Assembly: GCF_008630915.1 (NCBI RefSeq)
Contig: NZ_CP043909.1
Coordinates: 3,038,001 to 3,102,000, forward strand
Reading direction: 5' to 3'
Source of the DNA: Acinetobacter suaedae
GTDB lineage: Bacteria > Pseudomonadota > Gammaproteobacteria > Pseudomonadales > Moraxellaceae
Length of the DNA stretch: 64,000 nucleotides
Shown in pieces: positions 51,406-61,272 of this stretch. A program made the position numbers and the translations under genes. A model generated the notes under the pieces. It was not told the DNA's origin. It did not search any database and saw only the letters and a program-made list of their open reading frames with translations. Position 1 is the first letter of the stretch. Each line of letters begins with the position of its first letter.

Positions 51406-51428
51406 CCCCTCCTTTTAGAAAGGAGGGG
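51406..51428. repeat. C/G-rich hairpin between dksA and gluQ
   Basis: CCCCTCCTTT (51406-51415) and AAAGGAGGGG (51419-51428) form a perfect 10-bp stem with a 3-base loop. A related imperfect copy (CCCTCTCCTTTTCC) starts at about 51333. It has no T-run and sits in a same-strand gene gap, like the hairpins at 19731-19794 and 61221-61242. Confidence 0.65.
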
Positions 51429-51466
51429 GTAAGGGAAGATGTAAATATACTGCAATAAGTTTCCCT

Positions 51467-52330
51467 ATGTCTTATATCGGTCGATTTGCTCCGTCCCCTA
51501 CAGGCCCTTTACATTTTGGGTCTTTACTTACGGCTGTCGCGAGTTATTGCGATGCCAAAGCCAATCAAGGTCAATGGTTGGTTCGAATTGAAGATACAGA
51601 CATTCCGCGCATCTATCCAAATAGTGAAACACATATTCTTAGGTGTATTGATACTTTTCAGTTTGAGCCAGATGCCGAAATTATTTTCCAAAAAGATCGC
51701 TTAGCGTGCTATGAACAGGTGCTAGAGCAACTCAAAGCAGCTCAAGCAATTTATGCTTGCCAATGTACACGTAAAGTTCTCGGCTCGAACCATATTTATG
51801 CAGGTACATGTCGAGAGCTTAACTTAGATTTTGCCCAACAAGCTATTCGCCTAAAAGTCTCTGATCAACGCATCTGTTTTGAAGACCGCCTACAAGGTCA
51901 ACAATGCTCCAACCTTCAACATGATTTAGGCGATTTCATATTAAAACGCCGTGATGGCATTATTAGTTATCAACTTGCTGTCGTCGTTGATGATTTTTTA
52001 CAAGGCATTACCCATGTTGTTCGAGGTGCAGATTTACTAGATAACACAGCACGACAAATCTGGTTAGCTTCGGTGCTGAATTATCCTGTTTTACAGTATA
52101 TGCATCTGCCATTAGCAATGAATGATCAAGGCCAAAAACTATCAAAGCAGAATATGGCACAACCGCTTGAACTTTCAAAAGCGCCTGAACTATTACAGCA
52201 TGCCATTTTGGCACTCGGTCAACCCCATGTCGATCTCGACCAACCAAATATTATGCTTCAGCAAGCAATACAACAATGGGATGTGAATCTCATCCCACAA
52301 GGCATTTATCTTTCTGGTGTATATCAATAG
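51467..52330 (+). CDS. gluQ: glutamyl-Q tRNA(Asp) synthetase
   Basis: This 287-residue class I synthetase-like enzyme loads Glu onto queuosine-34 of tRNA-Asp. It has RFAPSPTGPLHFGSL (the HIGH-like site), RIEDTD, a zinc site made of YACQC and IYAGTC, and a degenerate KLSKQ in place of KMSKS. It lacks the anticodon-binding half of GluRS, as expected. The dksA-gluQ neighbourhood matches other gamma-proteobacteria. Confidence 0.95.
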   Translation: MSYIGRFAPSPTGPLHFGSLLTAVASYCDAKANQGQWLVRIEDTDIPRIYPNSETHILRCIDTFQFEPDAEIIFQKDRLACYEQVLEQLKAAQAIYACQCTRKVLGSNHIYAGTCRELNLDFAQQAIRLKVSDQRICFEDRLQGQQCSNLQHDLGDFILKRRDGIISYQLAVVVDDFLQGITHVVRGADLLDNTARQIWLASVLNYPVLQYMHLPLAMNDQGQKLSKQNMAQPLELSKAPELLQHAILALGQPHVDLDQPNIMLQQAIQQWDVNLIPQGIYLSGVYQ

Positions 52331-52334
52331 ACAA

Positions 52335-52366
52335 TAAAAAAGCCCTTGTTAGAATCAAGGGCTTTC
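52335..52366 (-). terminator. bidirectional terminator, gluQ/ftsW
   Basis: AGCCCTTG / CAAGGGCT pairs around TTAGAAT. The T-run is on the minus-strand side (TTTTTTAT), so it mainly ends murD-ftsW transcription; it can also form in the gluQ mRNA. Confidence 0.88.
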
Positions 52367-52390
52367 CAATTCAATTTTAGTTCAGAACAA

Positions 52391-53584
52391 CTAGAAGTTT
52401 GACTCTTCCTTAACCGGATTATGCTCTTGAGTTGAAGCATCAATTTTTAAAATCAAACTAATCATCGCTGCACACATCATCAATGATGTTCCACCATAAC
52501 TAATGAAAGGCAACGTCAAACCTTTGGTAGGCATTAAGCCCATATTCATGCCAGCATTAACCAAAATTTGCAGCAAGAAAATAATGCTAATTCCATACGC
52601 AAGGTAACCAGCACGCAAATAATTGTGCTGCAATGCACGGTGTCCAATTTTGATACAACATGCAAGCATCGTGAAAGATAAAATCATCACTGAAGTCACA
52701 CCAACAAAACCAAACTCTTCACCTAACACCGCTAGCATGAAGTCCGTATGTGCTTCGGGTAAATAAGACAATTTTTGAACACTATGCCCTAGACCTGTTC
52801 CAAACCACTCCCCACGCCCAAAAGCCATCAAAGCATTAGATAGTTGATATCCAACGCCTAAAGGATCAGCCCAAGGATTAGTAAACGAAATCAGGCGCTG
52901 AAAGCGGAAGGGTTCAAAGATAATTAATGCACTCACACCAGCGAGAATCGCACCTAACATGATCAAAAACTGCGTTGCTGGGGCACCTGCCAAAAAGAAG
53001 ACTCCAACCATCATCAGAACAATTACAACCGTAGCTCCCAAATCAGGTTCTGCTACAATAAAGCCCACTGTTAGTGCCATTACCCCACTTAAACGCAGTA
53101 ATCCTTTCCAGTGAGTACGCACTTCTTTAGCACGGCGAACCACATAATCTGCGGTAAAAATTGCCATAACAATCTTAGCAATTTCAGTTGGTTGCAATGT
53201 AAAACCACCGACTTTAATCCAGCGATGGGCACCGTTGACCTCGGTCCCAACCACTAATACGGCCAACAATAATAAGATAGTAATCAGCCATAATAAGAAC
53301 ACATTTTTGAACCACAAATTAAGCGAAACGCGATAAGTTAGAAATGCCACGATACCTGCAACACAAATCGAGATGCCATGGCGAATCAAGAAATAAAATG
53401 GATTCTCATGGATATACTCCGCATAGGGCATTGAAGCCGATGCCACCATCACAGAACCAAAGCATAGTAAACAAATCACGCAAAAAATAAGAATATTACG
53501 CGCCGTCATTTCTGCTGGAAGTTTTGGTAAACGACTCAATAATTGCGAAATTTTTTGCGCCGTATTTTGGGCTAAATCCGCCAT
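52391..53584 (-). CDS. ftsW: FtsW, divisome lipid II glycosyltransferase
   Basis: The product has 397 residues and about ten transmembrane helices. SEDS-family motifs are GAHRWIKVGGFTLQPTEIAK, AEPDLGATVVI, and NAGMNMGLMPTKGLTLPFIS with YGGTS. It polymerises septal peptidoglycan with FtsI. ATG 53584, behind AGGA, is preferred to ATG 53611; either choice leaves it overlapping or adjacent to murD, which ends at 53595. Neighbours mraY/murG are not present. Confidence 0.93.
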   Translation of the reverse strand: MADLAQNTAQKISQLLSRLPKLPAEMTARNILIFCVICLLCFGSVMVASASMPYAEYIHENPFYFLIRHGISICVAGIVAFLTYRVSLNLWFKNVFLLWLITILLLLAVLVVGTEVNGAHRWIKVGGFTLQPTEIAKIVMAIFTADYVVRRAKEVRTHWKGLLRLSGVMALTVGFIVAEPDLGATVVIVLMMVGVFFLAGAPATQFLIMLGAILAGVSALIIFEPFRFQRLISFTNPWADPLGVGYQLSNALMAFGRGEWFGTGLGHSVQKLSYLPEAHTDFMLAVLGEEFGFVGVTSVMILSFTMLACCIKIGHRALQHNYLRAGYLAYGISIIFLLQILVNAGMNMGLMPTKGLTLPFISYGGTSLMMCAAMISLILKIDASTQEHNPVKEESNF

Positions 53585-53594
53585 AATTCTATTC

Positions 53595-54974
<1,380 letters not shown>

Positions 54975-55084
54975 TCACGGAATGGCAAAAATGTTAGCAC
55001 TTTACTGTTTTAAATGCTTTTTCAGTTTTAGTTTTATTCACTCTTTTTTGTGTCAGTGCGTAAAAGCTAAACGCTTTAAAGTTG

Positions 55085-55117
55085 AAAAAAAATTGCCCAT
55101 ATCTTGATATGGGCAAT
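55085..55117 (-). terminator. terminator of the feo operon
   Basis: ATTGCCCATATC and GATATGGGCAAT form a nearly uninterrupted stem with a 2-4 base loop, followed on the minus strand by eight T. It lies just past the small Feo-associated gene. Confidence 0.92.
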
Positions 55118-55125
55118 CCTTATTT

Positions 55126-55377
55126 TCAACGCCATTTGACAGTTTGTATCAGCTCTGCCTTTTTACTGTCTGCTTCATCAGTTGAACAACCACAACCTCC
55201 ACCACAGCCGGCAACCATCTTAGGCTTTAACCATGTTGCTAAACGTTGCCAACCTAAGCGTTGACACAAGCTTGATAAAGCATCAAACGCTGAATTTGCT
55301 GTTTGAGGAAACACTTTCTTAAACACAACGATAGCGCTCCACAGTACCAATACAGCGACAATCAGGTATTCAAACAT
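55126..55377 (-). CDS. Feo-associated small Cys-rich membrane protein
   Basis: This 83-residue protein has one N-terminal transmembrane segment (FEYLIVAVLVLWSAIVVF), a polar helix and a glycine/cysteine cluster (CGGGCGCS) near residues 58-65. A small Cys-rich protein following feoB is typical and may bind an Fe-S cluster or iron. It is not the winged-helix FeoC. ATG 55377 with GGAG six bases upstream decides the start. It begins 13 bp after feoB. Confidence 0.82.
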   Translation of the reverse strand: MFEYLIVAVLVLWSAIVVFKKVFPQTANSAFDALSSLCQRLGWQRLATWLKPKMVAGCGGGCGCSTDEADSKKAELIQTVKWR

Positions 55378-55389
55378 AAGGCACTCCAA

Positions 55390-57243
55390 TCAACCCCAAA
55401 TGCGAGATGCAATTTGATAGGTAAAGAAAGACATCAAATAAGCCAACCCAAACAGATAAGCGGTCATTACACCCACATGTTTCCAAGAACCCGTTTCACG
55501 ACGCACTGTCGCAAGAGTAGCTAAGCAATGTGGGGCATAGATAAACCAAACCAATAATGATAATCCTGTTGCAAGTGACCAACCTGAACCATCGGCACTA
55601 ATTAAATTCGCCAAACCATCAGCAATCGCATCATCATCCACACCAGACAATGCATATACCGTTCCCAACGCAGCCACCACAACTTCGCGTGCCGCCATTG
55701 CAGGAATCAATGCAACGACGATTTGCCAGTTAAAGCCAAGTGGAGCAAAAATTGGTTGTAACAAATGCCCAATCATTCCCGCAAAGCTATAATCAATTGC
55801 AGCACGCGTTGCGTCCTCAGGTGCTTGAGGGAAAGTACATAAGAACCACAATAGAATCGAAAGAGCGAAAATAATTCCACCCACACGCTTTAAGAAAATT
55901 TTGGCGCGATCTAACAGACCAATCGCTACACTTTTGAAGTTAGGAATTCGATAGCTTGGTAGCTCTAACAATAATGCATGTTGCGACTTATCTTTTTGCA
56001 AAAATTTTGTCACAAAGGCAACGCATAAAGCACTAATGATCCCTGCCATATATAAACCAAATAACACTAAACCTTGCAGGTTAAAAATCCCCCACACGGT
56101 TTGACTTGGGATAAAGGCAGCAATCAATAACGCATACACAGGTAAACGCGCCGAACAAGTCATCAATGGCGCAACCATAATCGTGGTAAAACGATCTCGT
56201 GGATCACTAATACTACGTGTCGCCATAATGCCTGGCACCGCACAAGCAAAACTTGACAGTAAGGGAATAAATGCACGTCCACTCAGCCCTGCTTTAAACA
56301 TCAGTTTATCTAACAAGAAGGCTGCGCGTGGTAAATAACCCGATTCTTCCAACACTAAAATAAAGAAAAACAGAATCAGAATTTGTGGCAAGAAAACCAG
56401 AACACTCCCAGCTCCAGCAATAATCCCATCAACCACTAAACTATTGAGCAAAGGTTGACTAATATGTTCGCCTAAAATCTCACCTGCCCAAGCAAAAAAT
56501 TCTTCAATCCCATCCATGAATGGTGCGGCCCAAGCAAAAACTGCTTGGAAAACCACAAACATCATGACTGCTAAGCTCAACAAACCAAGCACTGGATGTA
56601 GGAAAATTTTGTCGAGGAAATTGGTACGCTGATCTTCCTGATCAACAAACTTAACCACATCGTTAAAAATCACTTCGATCTTTTGATGATGATCGCCCGT
56701 CAAACCGCTCAATTCAGTTTTTGGAATGCTGTAGTTACCTTGATCAAGTGCGTGCAATAGATTTTCGACGCCTGCACGACGAACAGCTACAGTTTCCACC
56801 ACAGGAACACCCAAACGTTCCGATAGTTTTTGTGTATTGATTTGAATGCCACGACGACGCGCTTCATCCATCATATTCAATACCACTAAAACAGGACGTC
56901 CAAGCTCAATCACTTCTAAGACCAAACCCAAATGCAATTTTAGGTTGGTCGCATCTACAACACATAAGAAAGCATCTTGATGACCTTCTTCTGCAATTTT
57001 ACCTTGGCAAACATCACGGGTAATTTCTTCATCTGGGCTGGTTGCTTTTAAGCTATAAGTGCCGGGCAAATCCAGAACACGCACAGCTTTACCTGATGGA
57101 AGTTGGAAATGTCCAACCTTACGCTCAACCGTTACTCCCGCATAGTTAGCAACTTTTTGGCGTGTTCCTGTTAAATGGTTGAATAATGAAGTTTTACCAC
57201 AGTTCGGATTTCCCACAAGGGCAACACGTAACGCATCACTCAT
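55390..57243 (-). CDS. feoB: ferrous iron transporter FeoB
   Basis: This 617-residue protein has an N-terminal G-domain (GNPNCGKTSLFNHLTG, DLPGTYSL, NMMD) fused to a membrane domain with Cys-containing gate segments (SSFACAVPGIMATRS and MTCSARLPVYALL). It is shorter than the 773-residue E. coli FeoB but ends normally, as in other short-form FeoB. Its start overlaps the feoA stop by 4 bp (ATGA). Confidence 0.96.
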   Translation of the reverse strand: MSDALRVALVGNPNCGKTSLFNHLTGTRQKVANYAGVTVERKVGHFQLPSGKAVRVLDLPGTYSLKATSPDEEITRDVCQGKIAEEGHQDAFLCVVDATNLKLHLGLVLEVIELGRPVLVVLNMMDEARRRGIQINTQKLSERLGVPVVETVAVRRAGVENLLHALDQGNYSIPKTELSGLTGDHHQKIEVIFNDVVKFVDQEDQRTNFLDKIFLHPVLGLLSLAVMMFVVFQAVFAWAAPFMDGIEEFFAWAGEILGEHISQPLLNSLVVDGIIAGAGSVLVFLPQILILFFFILVLEESGYLPRAAFLLDKLMFKAGLSGRAFIPLLSSFACAVPGIMATRSISDPRDRFTTIMVAPLMTCSARLPVYALLIAAFIPSQTVWGIFNLQGLVLFGLYMAGIISALCVAFVTKFLQKDKSQHALLLELPSYRIPNFKSVAIGLLDRAKIFLKRVGGIIFALSILLWFLCTFPQAPEDATRAAIDYSFAGMIGHLLQPIFAPLGFNWQIVVALIPAMAAREVVVAALGTVYALSGVDDDAIADGLANLISADGSGWSLATGLSLLVWFIYAPHCLATLATVRRETGSWKHVGVMTAYLFGLAYLMSFFTYQIASRIWG

Positions 57244-57503
57244 GCAGGTGCTCCTTCAAGTTGAATTTCTATTTTATCGGCTTCAGCTTTACGTAATGCA
57301 AATCGCGTAAAACCTATCTGGATCAGGATCGGGTCACCACCAAAAATACCTTTGGTAATCACCTGTACTTGTGTACCTGGCACAAAGCCTAGACTCTCTA
57401 AACGAACAGCCACAAGATCTGTCTGTTCCGTATCATCGACTAAGCGATTAACTTTAGTAATCATCGCTGTTTGCTTGACTTTCAATGCTGATAAACGCAC
57501 CAC
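57240..57503 (-). CDS. feoA: ferrous iron transport protein FeoA
   Basis: This 87-residue SH3-like protein has RLESLGFVPGTQVQVITKGI and GDPILIQIGFTRFALRKAEA. It probably contacts FeoB and helps Fe(II) uptake. The start is a GTG at 57503 with a second GTG next to it; GGTGAA is the only Shine-Dalgarno candidate. A Fur-box match lies 40 bp upstream. Confidence 0.92.
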   Translation of the reverse strand: MVRLSALKVKQTAMITKVNRLVDDTEQTDLVAVRLESLGFVPGTQVQVITKGIFGGDPILIQIGFTRFALRKAEADKIEIQLEGAPA

Positions 57504-57542
57504 ATTTCACCATAAACCGTTTTCACCAAGTATACAGGCAAA

Positions 57543-57557
57543 TGAGAATAATTACCA
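57543..57557 (-). promoter_or_regulatory. Fur box upstream of feoA
   Basis: TGAGAATAATTACCA matches the 7-1-7 Fur pattern TGAnAATnATTnTCA with one mismatch. Its position 40 bp before the feoA start fits iron repression of feoAB. Confidence 0.7.
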
Positions 57558-57650
57558 AAACCAATCTCAATGGCATTTACCCGACTTGCAGATCGACAAG
57601 ACTTATATTTTCTTTTACAGTGCCAACAAAGAATCTCAGTTTATTCAGTC

Positions 57651-58571
57651 ATGTTAAATAAAAAACCACGTATTCCCGCCGCAGTTTCTATCCCAGAACA
57701 TTTAAGTTTTTTGCAGGGTTTTCGTGATTATTTAGTTGCACAAACTGTAAGCCCCCATACGCGTAATGCTTATTTATCTGATTTGATTCAATGCAGCGAG
57801 TTACATCAAACTACATCTTTGCCAAAGTGGTCCAGTGAGGATATCGGAGATGTCCTAATTGGATTAACCAAAGCAGGGAAAAGCCCTCGTTCAATCGCAC
57901 GTTGCCTCTCTGCCCTACGCCAATTTTATAAATTCTTACGCGAACAAAAATTAAGAGAAGATAACCCTGTTGCCTCACATCACTCGCCTAAAATTGGTCG
58001 TGCATTACCCAAAGATCTATCGGAACAAGATGTGGAAGCTCTAATCAATGCGCCCGATATTAATACTGCGTTAGGCTTACGTGATCGTGCTATGTTGGAA
58101 GTTCTTTATGCGTGTGGATTACGAGTATCAGAGTTACTCAATCTACGTTTAGAGTTGATTAACTTGAAACAAGGTTTTTTACGTATTACAGGCAAAGGTA
58201 ATAAAGAGCGTCTTGTTCCATTGGGACAATATGCTTGTGATTGGATCGAAAAATATTTAGCTGAGTCTCGACCACAATTGTATAAGAGCAATACGGATTA
58301 TTTGTTTTTAACTCAGCATGGCGGAATTATGAGCCGCCAAAATTTTTGGTATGCAATTAAACGCTACGCACTACAAGCCAATATTCAAGCTGAACTCTCA
58401 CCACATACCTTACGACATGCATTTGCAACACATTTACTTAATCATGGGGCTGATCTACGTGTCGTTCAAATGCTACTTGGGCATAGTGACCTATCAACCA
58501 CACAAATTTATACGCATGTTGCCCAACATCGAATGCAAGCCTTACATAGCCAATATCATCCGAGAGGTTAA
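57651..58571 (+). CDS. xerD: site-specific tyrosine recombinase XerD
   Basis: This 306-residue recombinase resolves chromosome dimers at dif with XerC and FtsK. A SAM-like N-terminal domain precedes the catalytic domain with Arg in YACGLRVSELL, Lys in GKGNKERLVP, HTLRH, His in LLGHSDLSTTQIYTHV and the nucleophile Tyr there. ATG 57651 gives the expected length (an earlier ATG at 57570 adds 27 residues). Downstream dsbC supports XerD over XerC. It is divergent from feoA. Confidence 0.93.
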   Translation: MLNKKPRIPAAVSIPEHLSFLQGFRDYLVAQTVSPHTRNAYLSDLIQCSELHQTTSLPKWSSEDIGDVLIGLTKAGKSPRSIARCLSALRQFYKFLREQKLREDNPVASHHSPKIGRALPKDLSEQDVEALINAPDINTALGLRDRAMLEVLYACGLRVSELLNLRLELINLKQGFLRITGKGNKERLVPLGQYACDWIEKYLAESRPQLYKSNTDYLFLTQHGGIMSRQNFWYAIKRYALQANIQAELSPHTLRHAFATHLLNHGADLRVVQMLLGHSDLSTTQIYTHVAQHRMQALHSQYHPRG

Positions 58572-58700
58572 TGCATACTACAAAGCAGCAAAAACAAATC
58601 GCAAGATGTTCACAGAGCTGATGCAAGATTTAACGAAGTTATTGTGTTTTTTTGGTATGCTTGAGCAAGTTTATAAATACAGTATGAAAAAAGGTTATTT

Positions 58701-59516
58701 ATGGTGTTTACTCAGTCTAGATTAGTACTGGCTTGTACATTAGCATCGACTTTAATACTAGGTGCTTGCTCAAAGGAAAATGCTGCACCAAAACAAGATA
58801 CGCTGACAGCAAGCACACCAGCAACGGGTGAAGCGTCAACATTAAATGAACGTAATGCACAACAACGGTTAATCTCGACTTTAGAAAAACATTTTAAAAC
58901 AGCAAAAATTAATGCCAAAATCATCGCAGTACAAAAAACAGATGTCCCTAACCTATTCTGGGTCAATCTCGATGGTATGGGTTCAGTCTATGCAACAAGT
59001 GATGGTCAATACATTATCCAAGGCGATGTCATTCGCCTAGGTGACAAACAACTGCATAATGTCGGTGATGCATTACAAGCTATAGAGAATAAAAAACATT
59101 TAGCAACTCTCAAAACTGAAGACTTGATTGTATATCCTGCTAAAAGTGGCAAAGCCAAACATGTAATTTACGTCTTTACCGATTCAAGTTGCCCTTATTG
59201 CCACCGCTTGCATGAACACATTCCAGAGATTACAGCCAAAGGCATTGAAGTCCGTTATATCGCGTGGCCTCGTGGTGAACAATTTATGCCGACCATGCAA
59301 GCAATTTGGTGTAGTGACGATCGCAAAGCAGCGTTTGAACAAGCAATTCAAGATCAACCTGTCGCCTCAGCTGAATGTAAGAACCCTGTCCGTGACCAAT
59401 ATCAACTGGGTCTTAATATGGGCGTGAATGGTACACCAGCAATTTATAACGTTGAAGGTGAATACTTAGGTGGTTATATGACTGCAGATGAAATCGTTCA
59501 ACGTTTAAACAAATAA
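58701..59516 (+). CDS. dsbC: thiol:disulfide isomerase DsbC, predicted lipoprotein
   Basis: The product has 271 residues. After the N-terminal cystatin-like dimerisation domain (NLFWVNLDGMGSVYATSDGQ), the thioredoxin domain has the active site SSCPYCHRLH and the cis-Pro loop NGTPAIYN. A further Cys pair (WCSDD and ECKNP) is conserved in DsbC. The N-terminus ends LILGAC, a lipobox, so the protein should be lipid-anchored rather than soluble as in E. coli. AAAGG precedes the ATG. Confidence 0.92.
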   Translation: MVFTQSRLVLACTLASTLILGACSKENAAPKQDTLTASTPATGEASTLNERNAQQRLISTLEKHFKTAKINAKIIAVQKTDVPNLFWVNLDGMGSVYATSDGQYIIQGDVIRLGDKQLHNVGDALQAIENKKHLATLKTEDLIVYPAKSGKAKHVIYVFTDSSCPYCHRLHEHIPEITAKGIEVRYIAWPRGEQFMPTMQAIWCSDDRKAAFEQAIQDQPVASAECKNPVRDQYQLGLNMGVNGTPAIYNVEGEYLGGYMTADEIVQRLNK

Positions 59517-59578
59517 TCGATGCTTTTTGCATTCAAAATTTGAACGACTCGGGCGACAGATTAAAGATGATCTTAATC

Positions 59579-59845
59579 AGGGTCTGTTATTACTTTATCT
59601 ATGGTTGCGACAGAGGAGATTTTTAGGCGATACAAGGCATGGATTGTGAAATTTAGTCATTCTAAATGCACAAGACATAACGCAGTAGCGTCAAAAATCT
59701 CCCTGTCCCGCAGGGTTGTAGCTAAAACTCCCTCATACTGCGTTATGAAACTTGGTAAGGGAGTCGCCATTCCCAGCGTTTCATGCCTTGTCTGAGAGGG
59801 TTTTAGCTTTCAACGCAATTCATTTATAAAGTGACAACAGACCCT
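59579..59845. mobile_element. MITE-like element (267 bp)
   Basis: The ends are 20-bp inverted repeats (AGGGTCTGTTATTACTTTAT versus complement AGGGTCTGTTGTCACTTTAT, 18/20). Nested inside are GGAGATTTTT with AAAAATCTCC (59615/59693), CATAACGCAGTA with TACTGCGTTATG (59676/59736), AGCTAAAAC with GTTTTAGCT (59720/59800), and CCCTG-5-CAGGG. There is no gene and no clear target duplication. It fits a non-autonomous transposon derivative between dsbC and hom. Confidence 0.65.
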
Positions 59846-59912
59846 AGTGTCTGCGCATTTTTTTAGCTATGATCAAGCTTCATTAAAATGATTGAATAAA
59901 ATGGAGTGTGAC

Positions 59913-61214
59913 GTGAAACCAGTTCGTCTGGCGATACTCGGTCTTGGTACTGTAGGTGGTGGAGCCCTTAAACTACTACAAGAAAATGCTGCTGAAATTA
60001 AACGCCGTACCGGTCGAGAAATTCAAATTACACACGTAGGCACTCGCCGTCCACGTCCAGATCTACAACTTGAAGGAATTCAGCAAAGCGATGACCTTAT
60101 GGCTATCGTACGCCAACCTGATGTGGATGTCGTTGTTGAAGTGATGGGTGGAATTCATCCTGCTTATGAAATCATCATGGAAGCCATCAAACATGGCAAG
60201 CAGGTGGTAACAGCAAATAAAGCATTACTGGCAGAACATGGTAATGAACTTTTTAAAGCTGCTGAAGATAACGCCGTACAAATCGCTTATGAAGCCGCTG
60301 TTGCTGGCGGTATCCCAATTATTAAAGTTATTCGTGAAGGTCTAGCAGCAAACCATATCGAATGGCTGGCAGGAATTATTAACGGCACAGGTAACTTTAT
60401 TCTCACAGAAATGCGTGAGAAAGGTCGTGCCTTTGCAGATGTCCTTGCTGAAGCCCAACAACTTGGTTATGCAGAAGCAGATCCAACCTTTGATGTCGAA
60501 GGTATCGATGCAGCACATAAGCTTACTATCTTAGCGTCATGTGCATTTGGTATCCCCCTTCAGTTTGACAAGGTTTATACTGAAGGTATCAGCAAAATTA
60601 CAGCACAAGATGTGAAGTATGCTGAAGAATTGGGTTTCCGCATCAAACACTTGGGAATTGCACGTCGCGCTGAAAAAGGTATTGAGTTACGCGTACACCC
60701 AACTCTAATTCCAGCAGAAGAACTGATTGCTAACGTCAATGGCGTTAAAAATGCTGTTCTGGTTCAAGCCAATGCTGTCGGTCCAACCTTGTATTATGGC
60801 GCGGGCGCGGGCGCAGGTCCTACAGCTTCTGCTGTAGTTGCAGATGTCATTGATATTGTACGTGATATTTCTTACACAGAAGATGGCGCTGGAACAATTC
60901 CACAACTTGCATTTGAAGCACTCACCGATATGCCGATTCTCAGTCGCGAAGAAATGACAACTGGATATTACATTCGTTTGAATGCCGAAGATCAAACAGG
61001 TGTCTTGGCTGATGTTACGGCAATCTTAAGTCGTGCAGGGATTAGTATTGATGCCATCATGCAACAGTCTCGTCTTAAAGATCTCATCCCAATTGTGATT
61101 TTAACCGATCCAATTGTTGAATCAAAAATGGATGAAGCACTCGCGCAAATTCAAGCTTTGCCTGCAATTCATGGCGAAATTGTGAGAATTCGTTTAGAAT
61201 CGCTCGATAGTTAA
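59913..61214 (+). CDS. hom: homoserine dehydrogenase
   Basis: This 433-residue enzyme reduces aspartate semialdehyde to homoserine. It has a nucleotide-binding LGLGTVGGG, VVTANKALLAEHG, GIINGTGNFILTEM, the catalytic-domain QLGYAEADPTFDVEGIDA, and a C-terminal ACT domain (DQTGVLADVTAILSRAGISI) for allosteric control. The start is GTG 59913 with GGAG six bases upstream; TTG 59892 and ATG 59901 lie in frame upstream but fit less well. Confidence 0.95.
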   Translation: MKPVRLAILGLGTVGGGALKLLQENAAEIKRRTGREIQITHVGTRRPRPDLQLEGIQQSDDLMAIVRQPDVDVVVEVMGGIHPAYEIIMEAIKHGKQVVTANKALLAEHGNELFKAAEDNAVQIAYEAAVAGGIPIIKVIREGLAANHIEWLAGIINGTGNFILTEMREKGRAFADVLAEAQQLGYAEADPTFDVEGIDAAHKLTILASCAFGIPLQFDKVYTEGISKITAQDVKYAEELGFRIKHLGIARRAEKGIELRVHPTLIPAEELIANVNGVKNAVLVQANAVGPTLYYGAGAGAGPTASAVVADVIDIVRDISYTEDGAGTIPQLAFEALTDMPILSREEMTTGYYIRLNAEDQTGVLADVTAILSRAGISIDAIMQQSRLKDLIPIVILTDPIVESKMDEALAQIQALPAIHGEIVRIRLESLDS

Positions 61215-61220
61215 TCAGGT

Positions 61221-61242
61221 TGAGGGGAAATGCCTTCCCTCA
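61221..61242 (+). repeat. hairpin between hom and thrC
   Basis: TGAGGGGAA and TTCCCTCA pair with one bulged G just after the hom stop. There is no T-run. It resembles the hairpins at 19751 and 51406 and may be a processing or decay element in the hom-thrC mRNA. Confidence 0.55.
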
Positions 61243-61272
61243 CCCCGCTCTACCTCATATTGGAACACCATC

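Noticed and set aside
55390-57243. FeoB much shorter than in E. coli, possible truncation
   Set aside because: All G-domain and gate motifs and a normal stop are present; short FeoB forms are common, and the small third gene follows as expected.
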